Origin: an uncultured Lachnospiraceae bacterium | Lineage (GTDB): Bacteria; Bacillota; Clostridia; Lachnospirales; Lachnospiraceae | Assembly: GCA_947003375.1 (NCBI GenBank) | Contig: CAMQOJ010000225.1 | Span: 1-6,958, forward strand | Direction: 5' to 3' | DNA: 6,958 nucleotides | In this document: in pieces, positions 1 through 6,038 of the stretch | How positions within the stretch are numbered: the first letter of the stretch is position 1 | Layout of the letters: the number at the start of each line of letters is the position of its first letter | The notes under the pieces: generated by a model | The model's database searches: none | Told to the model about the DNA's origin: nothing | Seen by the model: only the letters and a program-made list of their open reading frames with translations | Made by a program: the position numbers and the translations under genes

Positions 1-2334
1 CAGTATACGGAAGTCAGCTATATGGAGGAAAATTATGCGGAACACAGCTTCTGCACCGTAGCCGAGGGCAGACCGCCTGCCTCGGGAAAGGAAATCGCCT
101 GTGACAGCCGGGTGCTGGAGCTGCTGGGCATTGCGCCCAGGGTGGGAGCGGAGGTTCCCCTGACCATTTCCCTGGGCCATGGAACCGCCAGGCAGCAGGA
201 TGTCACAGATACCTTCATCCTCACAGGCTGGTGGGCCTTTGACACAGCCGGCACGGCGGCCAATGTCCGTGTGTCGGAGGAGTATGCGGAAAGCGTCCTT
301 TCCGGCCATGGATTTCAGGGGAACAGCGATTTCTCCGGAAGTTGGTCGCTGAACGTGTTCCTCTCCTCCGGCGCCCATATCCAGGAGGAGCTGCAGCAGC
401 TTCTTGCCGACCACGGCTATCAGAGCGAGTCCATGGGGGAGGAGGGATACGTGAATCTAGGCGTGAACTGGGGCTACCTGAATTCGCCGATGGAGGGTCG
501 GGATGCCGCCGAGCTGGCGGCGCTGGGCTTTCTGCTGCTGGTGGTGCTGCTGGGGGGATATCTGGTGATCTACAACATTTTCCAGATTTCCGTCTCCAAT
601 GACATCCGGTTCTACGGCCTCTTAAAGACCATCGGCACCACGCCGGGGCAGATTCGGGGCATCGTCCGGGGCCAGGCCTTTACCCTCTCGCTGGGAGGCA
701 TTCCGGCAGGGCTGGCGCTGGGGTGGCTCCTGGGGGCCTGGATTTCCCCCATGCTCCAAAATCTGGGCTACGGCAGGATCTCCGAGATCAGCGCGGACAG
801 CCGGATATTTGTTTTCGCGACTTTATTTACACTGTTTACCGTATTCCTCTCCTGCAGCAAGCCCGGGAGGCTGGCGGGCAAGGTGTCGCCGGTGGAGGCC
901 GTCCGGTATACGGACGGGGCCAGGGGCCTGGGGAAGAAGAAAAGACATGTCAAAGGAGGCGGCACGCCTTTTGGCATGGCGGCGGCAAATCTGGGCCGGA
1001 ATCGGAAAAAGACGCTGCTTACCGTGCTCTCCCTGGCCCTGGCGGCTGTGCTGTTCCAGACGGTCTTCGCCCTGGGCGGCGGCTTTGACATGGACAAATT
1101 TCTGCGGCGCTTTGTAGTCAGCGACTTTGTGGTGGGGGATGCCGGTTATTTAAGCCGGGGCTATGCGGACGGCTCTCTGACCCAGAGGGACGTGGAGGCG
1201 ATCGTTTCCACCGGCTATGTGGCGGAGGGAGGCATTACCTGGCAGGAGCTGCGGGTCTCCGCCGCTGTGCCGGAATCATATTACCGCTATCATTGGAGCG
1301 GTATCTATGAGGAGGAGACGCTGGGAAAGCGCATGGAACGCCTGCGCCAGCCGGACGGGGGCTACAGCCAACCCACACAGCTCTACGGCCTGGAGGCTTT
1401 CCCCATGGAACAGCTCACCGTCCTGGAGGGCAGCCTGGAGGCCCTGGCGGATCCCTCCGGGCATGCCATCGCGGCCGTCTGTCAGACAGACGACTATGGA
1501 CAGCCGATTCCAGGCAGCCATTACGCCGCTTTGGGGGACAGCGTCACCGTCCGCTATGAGGAGGACTGGTGCACGCGTGCCTGGGAGGACGGCAGGGAGC
1601 TGACGGCTGAGGAGGTGGAGGTCATGAACCCGGATGACTACTATCTCTCGGCGGAGCGATACCGCACCGTGACCTATACCGTGGCAGCCCTGGTGACCAT
1701 GCCGGAGCCCATGACCAGCCGGTATTACAGCGGCGCGGGCTTCGTCCTGGCGGCGGATGTCCTGAAACGGGACGGCAATGCCCCGTTCTGCCTGAACTAT
1801 CTGTGCGACGGAAAGGAAGGGAAGGGGGAGGCGCTGGCGGACTTCCTGGCCCAATATACCGGGAGGACCGCGCCGGACCTGGATTATGAGGGGAAGGAGG
1901 ACTATTACCAGGCCTTCTCCGGAATCCGGAACACGGTGCTGGTCATGGGCGGCGTCCTCTCCGGGCTGCTGGCCATGGTGGGAGCGCTGAACTTCCTAAA
2001 CGGGGAGCTGACCTCCATCCTGGCCAGGAGGAAGGAGTTGGCTGTCCTCCAGGCGGTGGGCATGACCGGGGGGCAGCTGAAGCGGATGCTGGGGGCGGAA
2101 GGGATGCTCCACGCCCTGCTGGCCGGGGCCCTCTCTCTGGTCCTGGGGCTGGCGGCAGGCGGGATGCTTGACATTGCGCTGGGCCGGACCCTGTGGTTCT
2201 TCACCTTTCGGCTGAACCTCTGGCCTGTCCTGGGGCTGGCGCTGGCCTACCTGGCCCTGGGGGCGGCGATTCCTCTGGCTGTCTATCATTTTGCCGCCAA
2301 AGAGACCGCGGTGGAGCGGCTGCGGCAGGAGTGA
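1..2334 (+). CDS. FtsX/MacB-type ABC transporter permease, 5'-truncated by the window edge
   Basis: Likely the membrane subunit of an ABC exporter or mechanotransmitter of the FtsX/MacB superfamily, working with an ATPase encoded outside the window. The frame is open from base 1, so the N-terminus lies upstream and the ATG at 22 is internal. Numbering from that ATG, residues 1-160 are extracytoplasmic with a MacB-core-like pattern (EGRPPASGKEIACDSRVLELLG). Hydrophobic helices follow near 165-190, 217-243 and 261-277, with the FtsX-like cytoplasmic segment DIRFYGLLKTIGTTPGQIRG at 194-213. A second unit opens with a helix near 330-352, then a roughly 280-residue extracytoplasmic domain, then helices near 637-660, 693-717 and 733-757. 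It carries the classic FtsX segment RRKELAVLQAVGMTGGQLKR at 669-688. The gene ends 53 nt before the response regulator, so read-through into the next gene is possible. Substrate unknown. It is not the BceB type, which has a single extracellular domain. Confidence 0.88.
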   Translation, partial: QYTEVSYMEENYAEHSFCTVAEGRPPASGKEIACDSRVLELLGIAPRVGAEVPLTISLGHGTARQQDVTDTFILTGWWAFDTAGTAANVRVSEEYAESVLSGHGFQGNSDFSGSWSLNVFLSSGAHIQEELQQLLADHGYQSESMGEEGYVNLGVNWGYLNSPMEGRDAAELAALGFLLLVVLLGGYLVIYNIFQISVSNDIRFYGLLKTIGTTPGQIRGIVRGQAFTLSLGGIPAGLALGWLLGAWISPMLQNLGYGRISEISADSRIFVFATLFTLFTVFLSCSKPGRLAGKVSPVEAVRYTDGARGLGKKKRHVKGGGTPFGMAAANLGRNRKKTLLTVLSLALAAVLFQTVFALGGGFDMDKFLRRFVVSDFVVGDAGYLSRGYADGSLTQRDVEAIVSTGYVAEGGITWQELRVSAAVPESYYRYHWSGIYEEETLGKRMERLRQPDGGYSQPTQLYGLEAFPMEQLTVLEGSLEALADPSGHAIAAVCQTDDYGQPIPGSHYAALGDSVTVRYEEDWCTRAWEDGRELTAEEVEVMNPDDYYLSAERYRTVTYTVAALVTMPEPMTSRYYSGAGFVLAADVLKRDGNAPFCLNYLCDGKEGKGEALADFLAQYTGRTAPDLDYEGKEDYYQAFSGIRNTVLVMGGVLSGLLAMVGALNFLNGELTSILARRKELAVLQAVGMTGGQLKRMLGAEGMLHALLAGALSLVLGLAAGGMLDIALGRTLWFFTFRLNLWPVLGLALAYLALGAAIPLAVYHFAAKETAVERLRQE

Positions 2335-2387
2335 GGGACATCCTGAAGCAGGGAATCCATAGAAAAAAGAGACGGGACGGAACAAAA

Positions 2388-3086
2388 ATGGGAAATGCTC
2401 AGGCGAAAAATATTCTGATCATCGATGACGACATGCACATCGGAAACATGCTGGAGGAAGCGCTGGCCAGGGAGGGCTACGGCGTCTCCCGGGCCTACTC
2501 CGGGACGGAAGCCCTCCTGGTGCTGAACGGTGCCAGGCCGGACCTCATTCTGCTGGATCTGATGCTGCCGGGGCTGGACGGGGAGGAGGTGCTGCCGCGG
2601 ATAATGGAAGAAGAGCGTTCCAGGGGGATTCCCGTGATCGTGGTGAGCGCCAAGGTGGACATCGACAAGAAAGCGGAGCTGCTGCTGGGGGGCGCGGCGG
2701 ATTATGTGACGAAGCCCTTCGCCATGAAGGAGCTTCTGGCCAGGATCTCCGTACAACTGCGCAGGCCCTCCGGGGCGGCCGTGGCCCCTGTCCTGGAATT
2801 TGGCGGTATCACGCTGAACGCGGATACCCACATGGTCAGCCTGGGCAGCGCGGAAGTAAGGCTGACCAGGACGGAGTACGCCATTTTGAAGCTCCTCATG
2901 GGCAACCCCTCCCAGGTGGTGACCAAGTCCCTGCTGTTGGAGCGGATCAGCCGGGACACGCCGGACTGCACGGACAGCTCCCTGAAGATGCATGTCAGCA
3001 ACCTGCGGAAGAAGCTGCGGGAGGCGACGGGGAAAGACTACATCGAAGCAGTCTGGGGGATCGGCTTTAAGATGCGCGGGGAATGA
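2388..3086 (+). CDS. OmpR/PhoB-family response regulator
   Basis: A 232-residue two-component transcription regulator, a normal length for the family. The receiver domain (about 8-123) shows the acidic cluster D13-D15, phospho-acceptor D57 in DLILLDLMLPG, the switch Ser S87 and K109 in TKPF. The C-terminal winged-helix domain (about 135-230) has the family's LTRTEYAILKLL, SLKMHVSNLRKKL recognition-helix region and the terminal VWGIGFKM hairpin. The ATG at 2388 was chosen because the receiver core starts eight residues later. The frame is open further upstream to 2193, but that part overlaps the permease gene and looks like a shadow. The ribosome binding site is weak (GGGACGG about 7 nt upstream). 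The cognate kinase is most likely the one at 4993-5892. The likely target is the heptamer array immediately downstream at 3090-3131, since OmpR/PhoB proteins bind direct repeats of about 11 bp. The domain assignment is secure; the pairing and target are inference. Confidence 0.93.
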   Translation: MGNAQAKNILIIDDDMHIGNMLEEALAREGYGVSRAYSGTEALLVLNGARPDLILLDLMLPGLDGEEVLPRIMEEERSRGIPVIVVSAKVDIDKKAELLLGGAADYVTKPFAMKELLARISVQLRRPSGAAVAPVLEFGGITLNADTHMVSLGSAEVRLTRTEYAILKLLMGNPSQVVTKSLLLERISRDTPDCTDSSLKMHVSNLRKKLREATGKDYIEAVWGIGFKMRGE

Positions 3087-3089
3087 ATC

Positions 3090-3131
3090 TTTACCGTTTC
3101 TTTACTGTTTCCTTTACCGGTTTCTTTACTG
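3090..3131 (+). promoter_or_regulatory. Candidate response-regulator operator: four phased TTTAC(C/T)G heptamers
   Basis: TTTACCG at 3090-3096, TTTACTG at 3101-3107, TTTACCG at 3113-3119 and TTTACTG at 3125-3131. Start-to-start spacing is 11, 12 and 12 bp, so all copies lie on roughly the same face of the helix. The array can also be read as an imperfect tandem duplication of a unit of about 23 bp (3090-3112 and 3113-3134). It begins 4 nt after the regulator's stop codon. Direct repeats with helical spacing are the usual binding pattern of OmpR/PhoB dimers, so two regulator dimers could bind here. The sequence pattern is seen directly; the function is inferred. Confidence 0.62.
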
Positions 3132-3139
3132 TCCGGGGA

Positions 3140-3145
3140 TAGAAT
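3140..3145 (+). promoter_or_regulatory. Candidate activated promoter, -10 element TAGAAT
   Basis: TAGAAT matches TATAAT at five of six positions and lies 8 nt after the last heptamer. No acceptable -35 hexamer is found at 16-18 bp spacing; that region is occupied by the third and fourth heptamers. This is the layout of PhoB-type activated promoters, where the bound activator replaces the -35 contact. Transcription would start near 3152 and give a leader of about 75 nt ahead of the ABC ATPase gene. Confidence 0.45.
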
Positions 3146-3164
3146 GGCAGTATCTCATAAAACA

Positions 3165-3199
3165 GCGGCTGCCGGAACCGGAACCGGCCCGGCAGCTGC
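3165..3199 (+). other. GC-rich hairpin in the leader of the ABC ATPase gene
   Basis: Bases 3165-3175 (GCGGCTGCCGG) pair with 3189-3199 (CCGGCAGCTGC), giving an 11-bp stem with one G-U wobble and a 13-nt loop. The loop carries AACCGG repeats, so the 5' arm can pair instead as GCCGG 3171-3175 with CCGGC 3184-3188. The structure ends 12 nt before the ribosome binding site. No T-run follows, so it is not a standard intrinsic terminator. It could stabilise the message, mark a processing point or affect translation; the role is unknown. Confidence 0.4.
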
Positions 3200-3211
3200 G
3201 GTATTGGAATC

Positions 3212-3218
3212 AGGAGGT
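3212..3218 (+). promoter_or_regulatory. Ribosome binding site deciding the ABC ATPase start
   Basis: AGGAGGT is followed by a 7-nt spacer to the ATG at 3226. An in-frame GTG at 3220 is too close to this site, and all other in-frame starts upstream lack such a site and precede non-homologous sequence. The 3226 start is therefore preferred. Confidence 0.8.
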
Positions 3219-3225
3219 TGTGCAT

Positions 3226-4140
3226 ATGGAGTATGTTCTGCAAACGAATGGCCTGACCAAGAAATACAGGCATTTCAAGGCGCTGAACCAGTTGACCATG
3301 AATGTCCCAAAGGGGGCGATCTATGGCTTTGTAGGCAGGAACGGCGCGGGCAAGACCACATTGATTAGGCTGATCTGCGGGCTGCAGTTCCCCACCTCGG
3401 GGGGCTATACCCTGTACGGCAGGAAGGACACGGACAAGGATATCTCCAAATCCCGCAGAAGGGTGGGGGCCGTGGTGGAGACGCCCTCCATCTACCTGGA
3501 CATGACGGCTCAGGATAATCTGAAGCATCAGTACCGCATCCTGGGGCTCCCGTCCTATGCGGGGATGGAGGATATCCTGAAGCTGGTAGGGCTGGCGGAC
3601 ACCGGGGACAAGAGGGCTGGAAACTTTTCCCTGGGGATGCGCCAGAGGCTGGGAATCGCCATCGCCCTTGTGGGCTCCCCGGATTTCCTGGTGCTGGACG
3701 AGCCGGTGAACGGGCTGGATCCCCAGGGGATCATCGAGATCCGGGAATTGATCCTGAAGCTGAACCGGGAGCGGCAGATCACGTTCCTGGTCTCCAGCCA
3801 CATCCTGGACGAGCTCTCCAGGATGGCCACCCACTACGGCTTCATCGACAGGGGGCAGATGGTGAAGGAGGTCAGCGCGGCGGACCTGGAGAAGTCCTGC
3901 CGGAAATGCATCCACCTGGAGGTGACGGATACAGGGGCTCTGGCCCGTGTGCTGGACGGAATGGATGCGGAGTACACGATTCTCTCCGACAGGGAGGCGG
4001 ATGTGTACGCGAAGATAGGGGTATCCAGGCTGACGCTGGCCCTGGCGGAGGAAAACTGCGACGTGATCTCCCTGCGGGAGCGGGACGAGAGCCTGGAGAG
4101 CTATTATGTCAGTCTGATAGGAGGGCAGAAGAATGACTAG
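3226..4140 (+). CDS. ABC transporter ATP-binding protein, BcrA/LanF (bacitracin/lantibiotic resistance) type
   Basis: A 304-residue cytoplasmic ATPase that should energise the permease encoded next to it. Visible motifs are Walker A GRNGAGKT (37-44), signature SLGMRQR (135-141), Walker B FLVLDEP (154-160), D-loop NGLD (162-165) and H-loop H192 in SSH. Where most ABC ATPases have the Q-loop Gln, this one has Glu (E85, in VVETPSIY). That is the E-loop known from lantibiotic-immunity LanF and BcrA-like proteins. Residues from about 220 to 304 form the variable C-terminal extension seen in single-domain exporter ATPases of this group. The start is set by AGGAGGT at 3212-3218. The last 8 nt overlap the permease start (ATG at 4133, TAG at 4138), so the two are translationally coupled. 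The specific substrate cannot be read from the sequence; resistance to a cell-envelope-active peptide is the most likely role. Confidence 0.92.
   Translation: MEYVLQTNGLTKKYRHFKALNQLTMNVPKGAIYGFVGRNGAGKTTLIRLICGLQFPTSGGYTLYGRKDTDKDISKSRRRVGAVVETPSIYLDMTAQDNLKHQYRILGLPSYAGMEDILKLVGLADTGDKRAGNFSLGMRQRLGIAIALVGSPDFLVLDEPVNGLDPQGIIEIRELILKLNRERQITFLVSSHILDELSRMATHYGFIDRGQMVKEVSAADLEKSCRKCIHLEVTDTGALARVLDGMDAEYTILSDREADVYAKIGVSRLTLALAEENCDVISLRERDESLESYYVSLIGGQKND
4119..4125 (+). promoter_or_regulatory. Ribosome binding site for the permease, inside the ATPase gene
   Basis: AGGAGGG lies within the last codons of the ATPase gene, 7 nt before the ATG at 4133. Together with the 8-nt gene overlap it supports coupled synthesis of ATPase and permease. 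Confidence 0.75.
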
Positions 4141-4960
4141 ATTGTTGTCTGCAGGTTTCCTGCGTCTGAAGAAGAACAAAGTATTCTGGGGCGGCCTGAT
4201 CCTGATGGCGGCCTGGGGGATATTCATGCCGGTGAAAATGCATCTGGATGCGGTGCAGATGGGCTATGTATACAGGATAGAGGACGGATTCTTCGTCTAT
4301 GCCATGGGCGTGGGCGTCGTCATGGCGGTATTCTGCAGCCTGTTCATCGGCACGGATTACAACGACGGGACCATCCGGAACAAAATCATCGTGGGCGGAA
4401 AACGTTCGGCGGTCTACCTGGCCAACGCAGTGGTCTCCTCCGTGGTGGGGCTCGCCATGTGCGCGGCGTATCTGCTGCCGTATCTCTGCGTAGGCCTGCC
4501 GCTGGTGGGAGGCTTTACTGTCCCGGTGGAGATGGTTTTGCTGACGACGTTTACGATACTGCTCCTCTCGGTGGCGGTTTCCTCTGTTTTCACCTGTATC
4601 GCCATGGTCTGCCAGTACAAGTCCGTTGCGGCTGTGATCTGCATATTGCTTGCCTTCGGCTTCCTGATGACAGGGATGGTGCTGGCCCAGATGCTGGAAG
4701 CGCCGAAGACGCAGGAGGTCTATTCTTATGCCATAAACGGGGAGATCAGCTCCGTGGAGGAGCCCAACCCCGGATACCTGGAGGGGACGAAGCGGGAGAT
4801 CGTCCAGACCCTTCACGACATCAATCCCGGCGGGCAGGCCATCCAGTGCGCCGGCATGATGGCCGTGAACCCCTACCGGCTCCCTGTCTACTCCCTTGCG
4901 ATCATTGTGCTGGCCACAGGCGCGGGCTGCGTGCTGTTCCGGAAATCAGATCTGAAGTGA
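4133..4960 (+). CDS. ABC-2 type transporter permease
   Basis: A 275-residue integral membrane protein and the probable partner of the upstream ATPase. Hydrophobic segments lie near residues 17-33, 53-72, 94-120, 130-158, 163-187 and 250-268, which gives the usual six helices of ABC-2 exporters. The segment GTDYNDGTIRNKIIVG (73-88), after helix 2, is the characteristic cytoplasmic coupling stretch of this family in Firmicutes. A hydrophilic loop of about 60 residues (188-249) before the last helix is probably extracytoplasmic. No second permease gene follows, so the transporter is likely two ATPases with two identical permeases, as in simple BcrAB-like systems, rather than a LanFEG set with two different permeases. 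The kinase gene starts 32 nt downstream. Substrate unknown. Confidence 0.88.
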   Translation: MTRLLSAGFLRLKKNKVFWGGLILMAAWGIFMPVKMHLDAVQMGYVYRIEDGFFVYAMGVGVVMAVFCSLFIGTDYNDGTIRNKIIVGGKRSAVYLANAVVSSVVGLAMCAAYLLPYLCVGLPLVGGFTVPVEMVLLTTFTILLLSVAVSSVFTCIAMVCQYKSVAAVICILLAFGFLMTGMVLAQMLEAPKTQEVYSYAINGEISSVEEPNPGYLEGTKREIVQTLHDINPGGQAIQCAGMMAVNPYRLPVYSLAIIVLATGAGCVLFRKSDLK

Positions 4961-4963
4961 TGT

Positions 4964-4979
4964 GACGGAAAGACGGAAA
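4964..4979 (+). repeat. Perfect 8-bp tandem repeat between permease and kinase genes
   Basis: GACGGAAA occurs twice in tandem in the 32-nt spacer. It lies just upstream of the kinase ribosome binding site. No function is apparent; it may be a chance purine-rich spacer. Confidence 0.35.
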
Positions 4980-4992
4980 CGAGGGGATTTTC

Positions 4993-5892
4993 ATGATGGT
5001 ATGGTTATGGAGCCTGACCGGCGTCCTGGGATTGCTTGTCATTGTTCTGCTTATCAAAATCCATATTCTGCGAAAGGCCGCGGGGGAGATCGCGGACGGC
5101 TTTGCCGACAGGCTTGCCACCGACACCAACACGCTGATCGGCATTTCCGGCAGGGACAGGCAGATGCGCCGCCTGGCCGATGCCGTCAATGAGCAGCTCC
5201 GCAGGCTCCGGGCGGAGCATCACAGGTTCTGCCAGGGGGATGCGGAGCTGAAAGGCGCAGTCACGAATCTCTCCCATGATTTGAGGACGCCCCTGACCGC
5301 AATCTGCGGTTATCTGGACCTGCTGGAGAAGGAGGAAAAATCGGATACTACCAAACGTTATCTCGATATTATCCGGAACCGTTCCCAACTGCTGGTTTCG
5401 ATGACGGAGGAGCTGTTCCGGTACTCTGTCCTCCTTTCCAGGGAAAGCGACGCCCCCGCGGAGCCCGTGGTCCTGAACCAGGTGCTGGAGGAGAGCATAG
5501 CGGCTGCCTACACCGCTTTGACGCAGCGCGGCATTACCCCCAGGATACGGATGCCGCAGGAGAAGGTGGTCCGGATGCTGGACGGTGCCGCCCTGTCCCG
5601 GGTATTCGCCAATCTGCTGCAGAATGCCGTAAAGTATAGCAGCGGAGACCTGGAGATTACCCTGGAAAGCACAGGGGAGATTGTCTTTGCCAACACGGCC
5701 CCCGGGCTGGATGAGATACAGGTGGGCAGGCTCTTCGACCGCTTTTTTACCGTGGAGTCCGCCAGGAAGTCCACCGGGCTGGGGCTGGCGATCGCCAGGA
5801 GCCTGGTGGAGCAGATGGGCGGGAGCATATCGGCGGAATACACGGATGACAGGCTGCATATCTGGATTTTCTTCCGGGAGAGGGGCGGCTGA
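4993..5892 (+). CDS. Membrane-anchored sensor histidine kinase with minimal input domain
   Basis: A 299-residue kinase that most likely phosphorylates the response regulator at 2388-3086. A single N-terminal helix (about 3-24) is followed by a cytoplasmic linker (30-85). The dimerisation domain has the phospho-accepting H95 in NLSHDLRTPLTAICGYLDLL (93-112). The ATPase domain has the N-box NLLQNAVKYS (207-216), F-box LFDRFF (247-252) and G2 box STGLGLAIA (260-268). The G1 box is degenerate: ANTAPGL at 233-239 has Asn234 where the canonical DxGxG has Asp. There is no extracytoplasmic sensing domain, so the signal probably comes through the membrane or the adjacent transporter (inference). GAGGGG at 4981-4986 serves the ATG at 4993; a second ATG at 4996 is equally possible. 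It is the last gene of the module, and no convincing terminator follows. Confidence 0.92.
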   Translation: MMVWLWSLTGVLGLLVIVLLIKIHILRKAAGEIADGFADRLATDTNTLIGISGRDRQMRRLADAVNEQLRRLRAEHHRFCQGDAELKGAVTNLSHDLRTPLTAICGYLDLLEKEEKSDTTKRYLDIIRNRSQLLVSMTEELFRYSVLLSRESDAPAEPVVLNQVLEESIAAAYTALTQRGITPRIRMPQEKVVRMLDGAALSRVFANLLQNAVKYSSGDLEITLESTGEIVFANTAPGLDEIQVGRLFDRFFTVESARKSTGLGLAIARSLVEQMGGSISAEYTDDRLHIWIFFRERGG

Positions 5893-5950
5893 TTATATGC
5901 CCGGACGCCGTTCAGGGATTGTGGGAAAGGCATATGGGAAAGTCCTCCGA

Positions 5951-5968
5951 AAGCATTTTTTTTTGCTT
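5951..5968 (+). other. Short inverted repeat around a T-tract
   Basis: AAGCA (5951-5955) and TGCTT (5964-5968) flank eight T residues. The stem has only 5 bp and is AT-rich, so it is weak as a terminator for the kinase gene. The T-run (5956-5964) more plausibly acts as an UP-like tract for the promoter that begins at 5967. Confidence 0.3.
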
Positions 5969-5995
5969 AACATTTGTGCCCATTTAGGTTATAAT
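5967..5995 (+). promoter_or_regulatory. SigA-type promoter of the isomerase gene
   Basis: The -35 TTAACA (5967-5972, five of six consensus bases) and -10 TATAAT (5990-5995, perfect) are separated by 17 bp. A nine-T run ends 2 nt upstream of the -35, as in UP elements. Predicted transcription start is near 6002, leaving a leader of about 37 nt with a near-perfect ribosome binding site. The isomerase gene is therefore transcribed independently of the kinase module. No CcpA cre-like site was recognised here. Confidence 0.82.
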
Positions 5996-6022
5996 GTAGA
6001 TAGAAGTAAACATCAAATTTCC

Positions 6023-6030
6023 AAAGGAGG
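6023..6030 (+). promoter_or_regulatory. Strong ribosome binding site of the isomerase gene
   Basis: AAAGGAGG is followed by an 8-nt spacer to the ATG at 6039. A closer ATG at 6034 opens only a two-codon frame (ATG ACA TGA) that overlaps the true start, and is probably not used productively. Confidence 0.85.
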
Positions 6031-6038
6031 ATTATGAC

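Noticed and set aside
826..841. Two TTTAC motifs (826 and 835) inside the first permease gene
   Set aside because: They are 9 bp apart, lie in coding sequence for a Phe-Thr-rich helix, and lack the 11-12 bp phasing. Probably chance.
2193..2387. N-terminal extension of the response regulator frame
   Set aside because: It overlaps the permease gene in another frame, is Gly/Ala/Pro-rich with no domain, and the receiver domain fits a start at 2388.
2992..3225. N-terminal extension of the ABC ATPase frame, including an FLYCFLYRFLYC repeat
   Set aside because: It overlaps the end of the regulator gene. The repeat is the out-of-context translation of the TTTAC array, and the ribosome binding site at 3212 fixes the start at 3226.
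3091..4227. Long open frame on the minus strand opposite the ATPase gene (also others at 1276-1854, 5005-5859 and 6048-6806)
   Set aside because: High-GC antisense shadows of clear + strand genes, rich in His, Gln, Pro and Arg, with no recognisable domain.
4514..4520. Single TTTACTG in the ABC-2 permease gene, and a single TTTACCG at 5746-5752 in the kinase gene
   Set aside because: Isolated copies within coding sequence, explained by codons for Phe, Thr and Val. They serve as a background check for the four-copy array.
5893..5964. Possible intrinsic terminator after the kinase gene ending in the T-run
   Set aside because: No GC-rich stem directly precedes the T-run; only scattered 3-bp pairings or a 5-bp AT-rich stem are possible.
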